Shown here in pieces: positions 7,252-15,137 of a stretch of DNA of 28,969 nucleotides. Every line of letters starts with the position of its first letter. The stretch's first letter is position 1. Source of the DNA: a virus. Below the pieces are notes generated by a model. The model was given only the letters and a program-made list of their open reading frames with translations, searched no databases and was not told where the DNA came from. The stretch is from IMG/VR virus record IMGVR_UViG_3300046096_000350, positions 1 to 28,969 of that record; one strand, 5' to 3'. A program made the position numbers and the translations under genes.

Positions 7252-7824
7252 ATGGCAGCATATCAACTTTTCAAGGAATTAGCACTTCCATCAACTCTTG
7301 TTGCGAACAGTATCTATCTGATTGCACCTTCAACCGACCCAGATTTGGTTGAAATTTATGTAACGGGAACCAACGCAACCGTTGTTAAGCATGCACTGAA
7401 CAAAGCAGACGTTCAGGCAATGATTAACACAACGGTTGCTGGTGCAAACGAACTGTATGTTGTTAATGACATTGCAGAACGAGATGCATTGAACGTACCG
7501 ACTCCAATGACGGTATCTAAGTTCGTATTTGTTGCAAATGCAACAGCGGATACGACTGTTGCTTCTGGTGGCGCAACTTATATTTGGAATCAACTGACTC
7601 AAGTTTGGATTAAGATCAGTGAGTCCGAAAGTATGGATTTGATCCTTCAGTGGAGCAATATCCAAAACAAACCAACATCAACTGTTGCTGCAATTGACGA
7701 TGCTGTCTCCAAGGCTCACGTCCACACCAATGATGCAGTTGTTCAACAACTCGGACAAGATGGTGGTGGAAATTTGACTTTCAACGGACAGAATGTGATG
7801 TCTTGGTCAAGCACTGGTTGGTAA
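7252..7824 (+). CDS. Virion structural protein, fibre cluster
   Basis: 190 aa, preceded by AAAGGAAAA. The first about 48 residues (LPSTLVANSIYLIAPSTDPD...LVEIYVTGTNATVVKHALN) are shared with the next gene (LPATLTANTIYAVRRSTGFD...LYITDSLGIVAHKIN). This module is frequent at the N-terminus of phage tail and fibre proteins. The C-terminus has a collar-like segment (AIDDAVSKAHVHTNDAVVQQLGQDGGGNL) and ends in W, as does the upstream gene product. Probably a fibre or decoration subunit. The following ATG is one base past its stop. Confidence 0.65.
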   Translation: MAAYQLFKELALPSTLVANSIYLIAPSTDPDLVEIYVTGTNATVVKHALNKADVQAMINTTVAGANELYVVNDIAERDALNVPTPMTVSKFVFVANATADTTVASGGATYIWNQLTQVWIKISESESMDLILQWSNIQNKPTSTVAAIDDAVSKAHVHTNDAVVQQLGQDGGGNLTFNGQNVMSWSSTGW

Positions 7825-7825
7825 T

Positions 7826-8176
7826 ATGGCCGCTTTGTATTTCCGTAAAGAGGTAGGGACGCTCCCAGCAACACTAACAGCAAATACAATTTATGCTGTT
7901 CGTCGAAGCACTGGATTCGATCTCTATATCACTGATTCATTGGGCATTGTTGCACACAAAATCAACAATACCGATGACCCTCTCAAAAGTCCAGTTTTCA
8001 CATACAGTTCTGGACTATTGACTGGAATTACGTATTCAGATGGTTCAACAAAAATCTTTACCTATGTATCTGGTCAGTTGAGTCAAATTGATCTAATCAA
8101 GGGGACGACAACCACTCGAAAGACTTTTTCTTACACTGGCGACCAACTGGATTCTATCACCGAAACAACCTTTTAA
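7826..8176 (+). CDS. Short structural protein with YD/RHS-like repeats
   Basis: 116 aa. The N-terminal about 46 residues repeat the module of the preceding protein. The rest consists of short beta units reminiscent of YD (RHS-type) repeats: FTYSSGLLTGITYSDGSTKI, FTYVSGQLSQIDLIKG, and FSYTGDQLDSITETTF. Such units build beta-strand spirals that bind carbohydrate in larger proteins. The start is placed at the ATG one base after the upstream stop. It is likely a virion surface protein; the repeat assignment is by pattern only. Confidence 0.6.
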   Translation: MAALYFRKEVGTLPATLTANTIYAVRRSTGFDLYITDSLGIVAHKINNTDDPLKSPVFTYSSGLLTGITYSDGSTKIFTYVSGQLSQIDLIKGTTTTRKTFSYTGDQLDSITETTF

Positions 8177-8191
8177 CAATTGGAATTGATT

Positions 8192-8404
8192 ATGACTACA
8201 CCGAGCTTAACTCAAGAATGTCTTATTGCTCAAATGGGCCAAGAAATTGGCTCACTGCTCCGATGCATTATTCAACAAGAAATCCAATCACACATGGACA
8301 GAATCAATCAGCTACAAAACATTTTGCAGACTGGTCCATGTGTCACTGAAACACCGCCAACGGTAAGTAATACTGAAGGCGTGCCTTTATCTGGTTCGCA
8401 ATGA
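8192..8404 (+). CDS. Small hypothetical protein
   Basis: 70 aa from the ATG at 8192 (the frame also has a TTG at 8180). The middle is helical (CLIAQMGQEIGSLLRCIIQQEIQSHMDRINQLQNIL), amphipathic, and probably a short coiled coil, followed by a Thr/Pro tail. It lies between two fibre-cluster genes on the same strand, so it may be a small virion or chaperone component. No family recognised. Confidence 0.5.
   Translation: MTTPSLTQECLIAQMGQEIGSLLRCIIQQEIQSHMDRINQLQNILQTGPCVTETPPTVSNTEGVPLSGSQ
8363..8370 (+). promoter_or_regulatory. Weak late-promoter-like GTAAGTAA
   Basis: GTAAGTAA sits inside the end of the preceding small gene, about 90 bases upstream of the coiled-coil gene at 8464. It fits the loose late motif but is in coding sequence, so support is weak. 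Confidence 0.25.
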
Positions 8405-8409
8405 CCAGA

Positions 8410-8426
8410 CAGGGAATGGTTCCCTG
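8410..8426 (+). other. Hairpin upstream of the coiled-coil gene
   Basis: CAGGGAA / TTCCCTG with a TGG loop in the 59-base gap before the gene at 8464. No U-tract follows, so it is not a standard terminator; an mRNA-stabilising or processing hairpin is possible. Confidence 0.4.
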
Positions 8427-8463
8427 ACTCACAGTTGCAGAAGTTAACTTTAAGGAAATTTAG

Positions 8464-9279
8464 ATGTCTTATATTCAAACTCTCGAATGCTTGGTTGATG
8501 GCCTTGGTCAAGCAACCGGCGAAGCAATCCGCACCGAAATTAACAACCTGTTGGGCATGCCTAACATTGACCTGAGCGCACTGCAACAAGCCGTTGCTGC
8601 TATTCAGTCTCTGCTGGACAGCGATCCTTCTACTGAAGGCTTCCAAACCGGCCAAAACATCATCACCCAACTGGTTGCTCTGGGTAACCGTTTGGATGCT
8701 CTGGAGAACAGCACTGTTGTTGCTCAACTGCAAGTTCTGGTTAACAGCATCAACGTGGCCTTGGCTGCTGAAGTTGCTGACCGTCAAGCTGCTGACCAAC
8801 TGTTGCAAGATGCTATCTCCAACTTGTCCGGTCAAATCGAAAACCTGCAAAGCCAAGTTAGCGTTCTGAACCAGACTGGTGGCGAGTGTGATTGTGCTGC
8901 CATTGCTGCCCAAATCTCTGGTCTGGAAACCGCAATTGCTAACCTGACTGGCACCGATGCCGCACAAGCTGCACAAATCGCTGGTCTGCAAACCCAATTG
9001 GCGACCCTTTCCGGTCAAGTCGCTGCTGCTGCTGCCGCTGCCGCTGCTGCTGAAGCATCTGCTGCTGCCGCTTTGGCTGCTGCTAACAGTGCTACTGCTG
9101 GTGTTGCTACCCTGCAAACCGCTGTTGCTGCTCTGGACAGCCGTGAGACTGAGCGTCACAACGGTCATGGTACCCGCCTGACCGCATTGGAAGCATTCCA
9201 AACCGAAGTTAACTCTGCTGATTGCGTGGCCTTGGTTGCTCGCTTCCGCACTGGTATCTCTGCTGGCTTGGCTGCCTGA
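8464..9279 (+). CDS. Ala-rich coiled-coil virion protein, probably abundant
   Basis: 271 aa, preceded by TTTAAGGAAA. Nearly all of residues 30-250 is heptad-like helix (LVALGNRLDALENSTVVAQL, AIAAQISGLETAIANLTG, AAQIAGLQTQLATLSGQV), with a run of nine alanines near residue 185 and another Ala-rich segment after it. This is the architecture of a long trimeric fibre or whisker shaft. Codon choice differs from its neighbours: CTG for Leu, GGT for Gly, GCT/GCC for Ala and AAC for Asn dominate, and local GC is higher. That is typical of very highly expressed proteins. No specific family recognised. Confidence 0.7.
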   Translation: MSYIQTLECLVDGLGQATGEAIRTEINNLLGMPNIDLSALQQAVAAIQSLLDSDPSTEGFQTGQNIITQLVALGNRLDALENSTVVAQLQVLVNSINVALAAEVADRQAADQLLQDAISNLSGQIENLQSQVSVLNQTGGECDCAAIAAQISGLETAIANLTGTDAAQAAQIAGLQTQLATLSGQVAAAAAAAAAAEASAAAALAAANSATAGVATLQTAVAALDSRETERHNGHGTRLTALEAFQTEVNSADCVALVARFRTGISAGLAA

Positions 9280-9291
9280 TAAGGGAACAAG

Positions 9292-9471
9292 ATGACCAAT
9301 CTCGCCATGCCAAACACTCCGGTCTATAAGGCACGAGAAGAAGTGTGTAATAAATGCGAACATCGCATTGAGCGAACTGTGTTGGGATTGGTCATCCCCG
9401 TTTGTGGGGTCTGTAAATGTCCCCTAAAAACCAAATGTATGTCTGGGCCGTGTCCCAAAAACAAATGGTGA
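9292..9471 (+). CDS. Small Cys-rich zinc-ribbon-like protein (DUF6171-like)
   Basis: 59 aa. Seven cysteines follow the pattern C19xxC22 ... C38xxC41xC43 ... C49 ... C54, ending CPKNKW. This matches my recollection of the DUF6171 pattern (CxxC...CxxCxCxL..K...CP..KW) seen in phages. It has an AAGGGAACAAG leader and lies directly between the coiled-coil gene (12-base gap) and a strong terminator, so it closes that transcript. Zinc binding is inferred from the cysteines; the role is unknown. Confidence 0.7.
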   Translation: MTNLAMPNTPVYKAREEVCNKCEHRIERTVLGLVIPVCGVCKCPLKTKCMSGPCPKNKW

Positions 9472-9475
9472 AAAT

Positions 9476-9498
9476 GCCCCGGTTTCGGGGCTTTTTTT
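9476..9498 (+). terminator. Rho-independent terminator
   Basis: GCCCCG-GTTT-CGGGGC (9476-9491) followed by seven T residues, five bases after the stop of the Cys-rich gene. A classic intrinsic terminator. Confidence 0.9.
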
Positions 9499-9501
9499 CG
9501 C

Positions 9502-9509
9502 CTAAGTAA
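9502..9509 (+). promoter_or_regulatory. Late-promoter-like CTAAGTAA
   Basis: CTAAGTAA immediately after the terminator and 42 bases upstream of the next large structural gene. It is the exact octamer also found at 15138, 26368 and (minus strand) 20662. Confidence 0.6.
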
Positions 9510-9551
9510 AACAATGGCTATATTCGGCCAAACCTTTATTTGGATGACGAC

Positions 9552-12140
9552 ATGGCAACTTTTACCATCACGACAACAAAGTACATCACTGAACTGACTG
9601 CAAAGACGGGAACGGACACTTACAACATTGATGCAGGAACTCTAATCATTGATGCTGATTCAAGATACGCTCCCAATGCAACCCCAACAACCGGCCCGCT
9701 TGGAAACTTGACCGTCAGTTCAACCCTTGGTGGGGTTCTTAACGTAACCACTGAATTCACAAAAATGCTTCCATTCGATAGTGGAAGCGGAACTGTTCCA
9801 GCGTACGGGACAGTGATTTCTTCTGGAACCGCATCTGGCGTATTGCTAAACGTAATGTCGGATCGAATGGGCGGCACTCAATATGCTTCTGGTCTTGCAA
9901 TGCCAGCTACTGGTTGGTTGAAACTGCGCGTAACTGTCCCCGGATTTCCAGTAGGTGCATTGACCGGCATTTCTGCAAATGCAACAGGAAGTGAAGAACA
10001 ATCTTGGATTAACTTGGTGGGGGTAAAAGATCGTCTCCACACCCATTCTCGCCTTGGAACCATGTTTTTCCGTGGAGACTGGGTTGATGTTGGAGTGACC
10101 AGCGGGGCTCGTGGACAAACTATTCAATTGCCTCACTTCACGGCAGACTCTCGCACAGACTATCCCGGCATTGAAATTGAAACTGCTCCCGGTTCTGGAG
10201 TTTATCAGTTCTGGCCCAATGCTGGTCAGTATTTCAGCACAACGAATTGTTCAACAGATACTCGCAGTAGTTTTGTTTACATTTCAACGACTGGTGTTGT
10301 TACCATTGGTACCGGATTAGATACACTTCCTTGCGGTCACCTTCCAGATGCTGGATGCAATGTTCGTATTCCGTCTATTATCCTTCAAGAATGTGATATA
10401 ACCAACTTGCAAACAACAGTTGAGCCATGGAGAAACATGGGCAATCGTTATGAATCAAGTTTTACAAACGCCGGTCTATGTGATATTCGTAATGTAACAG
10501 GAACTTGGTATTGGAACATTCTCCAACCTTATTCTTGCTATATCCGTGATGTTCACGTTTGCGACAACATCCTAATAGGTGAGGTAGGAACACGAGCAGA
10601 CATTGACAACTTGCACCAAGGTCTTAGTACATCTCCAACGGAATATGCATCTAATGGTATTGTTATTCAACAATGCTATGCTGGTGGAACAGTTGGAACA
10701 ATATCATGGCTTCGTTCCCGCGCAACAGCAACGTCAGGTTACGCTGCGATTGTTGTTAACTGCTATGGTGGATGGACGTTCGATAAACTTCGTGGAGGCC
10801 ACACTGGAGTTGCTGCTGCCGTTAGTGGAGCAATGTATTTCAACACCTGTGGTCCAATGATAGTTAATGAAATCGTTACATTTACCAAGCGAGTGTTGAT
10901 TCAGGCTGCTGATGGTCTGAAAATATATAAGCATGTTTATGCCGACAATTGTGTTGGAACAACCCCAACAACAATTGCTGCTCGTGCTGTTGAATTGGTT
11001 GCAATGTGCCGCAACGTCGAGGTTGAAAACATTCAAAATTGGCCCGGAGTTGCTAACTGTCATCCGTATCTATCTTTATTCTTTGCAAACACCACGCAAA
11101 ACTGCTCGTTGCGTTTTTGCGGAACACCTGCTGCTCCGTTTAATGCCGGAACAGTAAACGTAATGGCATATATTTATGATGATGGTGGAAACAATTCAAA
11201 CACCATGATTCAGCGCAACTGGATGACAGCGTTGCGTTCTGGTTTACATGGTGGTACCAATACATCAAACACCCTTACATCTGTTAACAATTATCAGGTT
11301 GATGCATCAAAGACAATTGGACCACAACAACAAAACAGTCAAGTTCATGGTAACAGATTCAACTCTGGTGGTGTTCCAAACTCATATTCAGCAATGTATG
11401 GTAATGCAATGTGGGACGGGTTTACAGGCGATACAACTACTCGCGCAGCGTTGATTCTTGTTGAAAAAACATCATACAACCAAGATGCATATCAAGTCAC
11501 ATATGGCCTTCCTCGATTCACTGGTGCTGGTCGATTGGCAATGTTGTTGGCTGGTGACCAAATTGAATGGACTTGGCCTTGGAAAATTTTGGGTTGGACT
11601 GGACTAACCACCTTTGCTCGTCAAGGACAGAACGTCGCAAACTTTACGTATGAATATGACCTCGATAAAGGTCTTGGATTCACGGGCTGGAGAACTTGCA
11701 CCGATCTCGCTTTGGCTGCAGAGACTGGAATTGACCCAGTAAATGGTTTCCGATTGCGAGTCAGAATCACTTGTACGATTGCAAGCACTACAAACCGAAT
11801 TGACTCATTCAGGATTGATGGAACAACAACACTGGCTTTGCAAAATGAAGCACTATACCCGTTGCCTGTTTCTGGATTTAAGATTGTTGGTTTCTCTGCT
11901 GGTTCCGATATTGTTATCTATGACGATAACATAATTGGTGATGGTACCGGAAACAACGTATTGGCAACTGGTGATGATGTGACGAACGAATGGACGTTCA
12001 CATACTCTGGATTTCCAATCATTACTGTTGGGGTATTCAAGCCCGGATTTAAGCCTGAATACTTCCGTGGAATTACTATGACTGGGGTCGACACGACATA
12101 CCGTGTTCAACAACGGGTTGATCGGGACTATGTTGGTTGA
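9552..12140 (+). CDS. Large tailspike/fibre-like structural protein
   Basis: 862 aa from the ATG at 9552; the frame also opens with a TTG at 9540, but ATGGCA with a GGATGA upstream looks like a better start. The N-terminal region (RLGTMFFRGDWVDVGVTSGARGQ, VETAPGSGVYQFWPN-type text) resembles recurrent phage structural proteins. Residues about 260-560 have many short I/V/N/G-rich strands (LQECDITNLQTTVEPW, GIVIQQCYAGGTVGTISW) typical of a right-handed beta-helix, as in tailspikes and pectate-lyase-like depolymerases. The end is a beta domain (VGVFKPGFKPEYFRG...VQQRVDRDYVG). No catalytic residues could be identified, so enzyme activity is unproven. Confidence 0.68.
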   Translation: MATFTITTTKYITELTAKTGTDTYNIDAGTLIIDADSRYAPNATPTTGPLGNLTVSSTLGGVLNVTTEFTKMLPFDSGSGTVPAYGTVISSGTASGVLLNVMSDRMGGTQYASGLAMPATGWLKLRVTVPGFPVGALTGISANATGSEEQSWINLVGVKDRLHTHSRLGTMFFRGDWVDVGVTSGARGQTIQLPHFTADSRTDYPGIEIETAPGSGVYQFWPNAGQYFSTTNCSTDTRSSFVYISTTGVVTIGTGLDTLPCGHLPDAGCNVRIPSIILQECDITNLQTTVEPWRNMGNRYESSFTNAGLCDIRNVTGTWYWNILQPYSCYIRDVHVCDNILIGEVGTRADIDNLHQGLSTSPTEYASNGIVIQQCYAGGTVGTISWLRSRATATSGYAAIVVNCYGGWTFDKLRGGHTGVAAAVSGAMYFNTCGPMIVNEIVTFTKRVLIQAADGLKIYKHVYADNCVGTTPTTIAARAVELVAMCRNVEVENIQNWPGVANCHPYLSLFFANTTQNCSLRFCGTPAAPFNAGTVNVMAYIYDDGGNNSNTMIQRNWMTALRSGLHGGTNTSNTLTSVNNYQVDASKTIGPQQQNSQVHGNRFNSGGVPNSYSAMYGNAMWDGFTGDTTTRAALILVEKTSYNQDAYQVTYGLPRFTGAGRLAMLLAGDQIEWTWPWKILGWTGLTTFARQGQNVANFTYEYDLDKGLGFTGWRTCTDLALAAETGIDPVNGFRLRVRITCTIASTTNRIDSFRIDGTTTLALQNEALYPLPVSGFKIVGFSAGSDIVIYDDNIIGDGTGNNVLATGDDVTNEWTFTYSGFPIITVGVFKPGFKPEYFRGITMTGVDTTYRVQQRVDRDYVG

Positions 12141-12153
12141 ACTCCAACAAATG

Positions 12154-12161
12154 GTAAGTAT
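12154..12161 (+). promoter_or_regulatory. Weak late-promoter-like GTAAGTAT
   Basis: Located in the 51-base gap, 30 bases before the ATG at 12192. It matches only the loose TAAGTA core. Confidence 0.3.
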
Positions 12162-12191
12162 TTGATGGGTTAACTTCTTTAGGAAAAACAA

Positions 12192-13574
12192 ATGGCAAAA
12201 TTAACTTCTCGGACGCAACTGATTGTTGGGACAAACCTGACAATTGACGAAGTTGCAAAAACTTTTGATTTTATTGCATCTGCTGATGGTTCAACGACCA
12301 ACGGTCTGATTGCAAAAGATGGTGTGGCATTCTCTGCCATCTATTCCAAGTTCGTGGACTTGTGGACGACTGCTCCATACCAAGATTCCCCCTTCCCGAT
12401 GTACTCCATTGACCGCGCTTCGGGTCAATACCAGTTTGGTACGGACGGTGCAACTTTTAACGGTTGGAAACCCGGTTCCGATGCAACCCGTCAAATGCTG
12501 CGCGATGGTGGTTGGACGGAATATACTGCTCTTGGGGTGGTTGCTCGTGAATATACCGGCATTGTGGGCCTGGGAACTGTATCTGCTGGCTCTCAGTTGT
12601 ATTATCAGACCGTCTCTGGTGCTGCTCCCACTAACTTCACCTTTACTGACCAAGCAAACGAAGGTATTCAAGTTATCGGTAATGCTGTTGTTGACCCAAC
12701 AACCACCACATTCGATAATCGTGCATATTTCAAGGGCTTTGTTCGTGAATATGGTAAGAAGTATAAAGACTCCATTCTGGCTGACACTGGTAAGACTTCT
12801 ACCGGCGCGTTCATTGTTAACTTGCTGTTGTCCAACGAAGATGACTTGAAGATTCAAGCTAACGATGCCGCAATGTCGTCTGCTCCATATTCTGGCATCA
12901 CTGTTAGCTATTTCACTGCCGACCAAAACCGTTTGATTGGTGGCACGAACTATCCTTTCCGCACTATCATTGATGGTAACGGTGCAACGCTGGAACAAAT
13001 CTATACCAAGATTCAGTATCTGTTGCGTCAGAGTTCCAACATCAATACCGCTGGAACTGCTGGAACCGTTACTGGTAAAACCGCTGCATCGCTGTTGGCA
13101 TTCTTGGGCGACACCTTGGAGACCGAGACTGGTGTTTACGTTGACAACGTGGCTCCTGCCGATAGTAACCGGATTGTTTTCCGTGACCAAAACGGCGTTT
13201 CTCGCTCAAACCCATACATTGCATCCGGCTCGATCACCTTCAACAGCTTCTTGATTGGTGCTGGTTCCAGCTTCCGTTTGATGTATGCTGTTCCTCCCGG
13301 TGCCGGTAATGACTACGGCGAGTCTGGTGCCATTACGGTGTTGGATTATGCTGGTGACCCAATCTCTGGAACCATTACTTCTGGTACCTATAACTTCTCG
13401 TTTGACTACGATGGTAGCTCTGTTGGTGGAACTGCCGGTACAGACAAGCCAGTGGTGTTGATGGGTATTCGTCCCGGCTTTGGTAAGTTCGCTGTTGCAA
13501 CCGGCACTCTGACCCGTTCCAAGAACATCAGTTTGTCGTTGGTGGCCGAACAAGACCGGGCTTATGTTGCATAA
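12192..13574 (+). CDS. Virion structural protein, probably abundant
   Basis: 460 aa with a strong TTTAGGAAAAA RBS. The N-terminal segment (GLIAKDGVAFSAIYSKFVDLW, DSPFPMYSIDRASGQYQFG, FNGWKPGSDATRQMLRDGGW) is a module I recall from structural proteins of many tailed phages. The C-terminus (VVLMGIRPGFGKFAVATG...LVAEQDRAYVA) parallels the end of the previous protein (VGVFKPGFKPEYF...VDRDYVG), suggesting related terminal domains. Codon use shifts to CTG/GGT/AAC-rich, suggesting high expression. An intrinsic terminator follows 9 bases after its stop. Precise virion location unknown. Confidence 0.68.
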   Translation: MAKLTSRTQLIVGTNLTIDEVAKTFDFIASADGSTTNGLIAKDGVAFSAIYSKFVDLWTTAPYQDSPFPMYSIDRASGQYQFGTDGATFNGWKPGSDATRQMLRDGGWTEYTALGVVAREYTGIVGLGTVSAGSQLYYQTVSGAAPTNFTFTDQANEGIQVIGNAVVDPTTTTFDNRAYFKGFVREYGKKYKDSILADTGKTSTGAFIVNLLLSNEDDLKIQANDAAMSSAPYSGITVSYFTADQNRLIGGTNYPFRTIIDGNGATLEQIYTKIQYLLRQSSNINTAGTAGTVTGKTAASLLAFLGDTLETETGVYVDNVAPADSNRIVFRDQNGVSRSNPYIASGSITFNSFLIGAGSSFRLMYAVPPGAGNDYGESGAITVLDYAGDPISGTITSGTYNFSFDYDGSSVGGTAGTDKPVVLMGIRPGFGKFAVATGTLTRSKNISLSLVAEQDRAYVA

Positions 13575-13583
13575 CTTTTAAGA

Positions 13584-13618
13584 AAACTCCCATCGGTAAT
13601 TATACTTGATGGGAGTTT
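13584..13618 (+). terminator. Rho-independent terminator
   Basis: AAACTCCCATC (13584-13594) pairs with GATGGGAGTTT (13608-13618) across a 13-base loop, just after the stop at 13574. The U-tract is short (GTTTAAGTTT), so efficiency is uncertain. Confidence 0.7.
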
Positions 13619-13644
13619 AAGTTTATCAACATATCGGATACTCT

Positions 13645-14148
13645 ATGGCAATTATTTTTGATCCAATCGAAAGGCGAATCATTCTTGATTCTCCAAATGT
13701 GACTGTGCCTGAAATCTTCTCTCGGTGGGAAGATTGGATTGCTCAGTCAGACAATCTGAAGTATTTGCCAGCTTTTCGGACAGTGGGTGGTGATGGAATT
13801 TTGACTGGGCTTGAGATTCCACTCTACTTCTTTTTGATTAATGGCTGGCGAGTGCGTCCAATGGAAGCCGACCATACTTTGGTCATTGAAGGAAACTTGT
13901 TCGTTGATGGTGGCGGTGACCCAATCGTCCCAACGCTTGGAGTGTATCGAGTTTTGGTTAAGTCTGTTGTGCCAATGCAAGCACAAGTTGTTCAGGCAGC
14001 ACAAGCAGCCATTACCCAACTTGACTTGAGTAACATTTCTTCGGCTGTTTGGGCATACCTAATGGCAAATGGAAATGTTGCAGAGGCTAACCTACTTGCA
14101 ACAAAGATAGCTGCTCAAAACGCATTCAGTGTTTCGGCAGGACAATGA
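13645..14148 (+). CDS. Virion structural protein
   Basis: 167 aa. The start (IIFDPIERRIILDSPNVTVPEIFSRWEDWIAQSDNLKYLPAF) and the middle (IPLYFFLINGWRVRPMEADHTLVIEGNLFVDGGGDPIVPT) match a widespread small tailed-phage structural protein I recall being encoded beside fibre genes. The C-terminal 50 residues are helical and Ala-rich. It lies between two terminators, has a weak CGGAT RBS, and is the last plus-strand gene of the structural block. Exact role unknown. Confidence 0.65.
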   Translation: MAIIFDPIERRIILDSPNVTVPEIFSRWEDWIAQSDNLKYLPAFRTVGGDGILTGLEIPLYFFLINGWRVRPMEADHTLVIEGNLFVDGGGDPIVPTLGVYRVLVKSVVPMQAQVVQAAQAAITQLDLSNISSAVWAYLMANGNVAEANLLATKIAAQNAFSVSAGQ

Positions 14149-14174
14149 AAAAGGCCCGGAATTCCGGGCTTTTT
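14149..14174. terminator. Bidirectional intrinsic terminator
   Basis: Perfect palindrome GCCCGGAATTCCGGGC (14154-14169), flanked by A-run on the left and five T on the right, so it can terminate both the plus-strand gene ending at 14148 and the minus-strand gene ending at 14192. Confidence 0.9.
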
Positions 14175-14191
14175 AATCAACTAAAATTTCT

Positions 14192-14578
14192 TTAAAGAAC
14201 CTTTACGAATTCAGAAAAATCTTTGACAGAGACCATTGTATCAAAATCTGGTCTTGGTTCCATCTTAGCCCACTCGATTCGCTCAAATGCAAGTGCTGCT
14301 TGAATTTCAATAAATCTGGATGTGCTCATTGCCACGCCAACCAACTTCACTTTGTCGCCTTTTGGAAAAACAATCTTTCCATCCTTTGTGAACTTCTCAC
14401 GAACCTCGCTCATTCGCAAATCACGTTCAGGAACAGTTGCTCCAATGTGAAAAACAATGATCTGTTCTCCAATGAATGGTCGTGTTCCGACATAAGAAAC
14501 TTTTTTGCCGGTTGATGTTGTTGTGAAGCCGTCACCAATTTCTTTGATGAGTTCTACTGTCAGTTTTTGTTTTGCCAT
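14192..14578 (-). CDS. Hypothetical protein in the denV operon
   Basis: 128 aa from the ATG at 14578 (MAKQKLTVELIKEIGDGF), chosen because AAGGAC lies directly upstream and the ATG is one base after the denV stop; the longer frame back to 14704 overlaps denV entirely. The protein is a mix of beta segments (GKKVSYVGTRPFIGEQIIVFHIG) and a C-terminal helix. No motif or family recognised. Last gene before the bidirectional terminator. Confidence 0.65.
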   Translation of the reverse strand: MAKQKLTVELIKEIGDGFTTTSTGKKVSYVGTRPFIGEQIIVFHIGATVPERDLRMSEVREKFTKDGKIVFPKGDKVKLVGVAMSTSRFIEIQAALAFERIEWAKMEPRPDFDTMVSVKDFSEFVKVL

Positions 14579-14579
14579 A

Positions 14580-14981
14580 TTAGTCCTTGTATAGATGTGG
14601 TTTTTGAGAGATGCGGAGAGCGATTCGTTCCCGAACAACATTGTTGTCAGATTCGGTTGCTTTCCAATTTCCGTAAAAGTCTTTTGGAAGACCGTCGAAT
14701 GCATCTTTCCGAGAAATGTCTGGAACCATTCCTCTACTTACCATTTCAGCAGCAATTTTATCGAAACGATCTCGTAGAAATTGCTGTTTGTCATAGAAGA
14801 AAGTTACGTGTCCTGTATTCAGGGTGAAACCAGACGGAATTGAACGGAGAACTGAATTGATTGACTTGGAGTTTAGTGAACGGCGGAGTGCTGCTGGAAC
14901 CATTGTAATTTCCCGCCACTCAGCAATCAGATGTGCTCGCTTCAGTTCACTTGGGTTGATGTCTGCGTTAATCCGTGTCAT
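14580..14981 (-). CDS. denV: Pyrimidine dimer DNA glycosylase / endonuclease V
   Basis: 133 aa, near T4 DenV (138 aa). DenV flips a base opposite a UV dimer, cuts the glycosidic bond through its N-terminal amine and nicks the backbone. Visible hallmarks: MTRIN start (Thr2 becomes the N-terminal nucleophile), AEWREI with the catalytic Arg23-Glu24 counted with Met (T4 R22-E23), TGHVTFFYDKQQFLRDR, and a basic C-terminus (RIALRISQKPHLYKD). It overlaps the upstream membrane peptide gene by four bases (ATGA) and is followed immediately by a small gene, so it forms a three-gene minus-strand operon inserted between structural and ART genes. Confidence 0.95.
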   Translation of the reverse strand: MTRINADINPSELKRAHLIAEWREITMVPAALRRSLNSKSINSVLRSIPSGFTLNTGHVTFFYDKQQFLRDRFDKIAAEMVSRGMVPDISRKDAFDGLPKDFYGNWKATESDNNVVRERIALRISQKPHLYKD

Positions 14982-15130
14982 TGATGGTTGTATATCAAAA
15001 AGATGATGAGTAAAAGGAGAGGGAGAAGTATAGCATACCTTGAATCAGAAATCAAATCTTTGTTTTGATCTTCTTGTGACTCGTATGCGTCGGGACAAGC
15101 TGTCCCCTGCCATTCGTCTTTTTCGCTCAT
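14978..15130 (-). CDS. Small C-tail-anchored membrane peptide
   Basis: 50 aa from the ATG at 15130 with a TTAGGAAAAG RBS; a longer in-frame start at 15172 would overlap the ART gene start. It has an acidic, polar N-terminus (MSEKDEWQGTACPDAYESQE) and one hydrophobic C-terminal helix (YAILLPLLLLIIFLIY). It leads the denV operon with an ATGA overlap. Function unknown. Confidence 0.6.
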   Translation of the reverse strand: MSEKDEWQGTACPDAYESQEDQNKDLISDSRYAILLPLLLLIIFLIYNHQ

Positions 15131-15137
15131 ACTTTTC

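Noticed and set aside
8308-9363. 351-aa minus-strand ORF
   Set aside because: Antisense of the coiled-coil gene; a long open frame is expected there because its biased codons rarely give stops on the other strand.
12291-13190. 299-aa minus-strand ORF
   Set aside because: Antisense shadow of the 460-aa structural gene, with no RBS and atypical composition.
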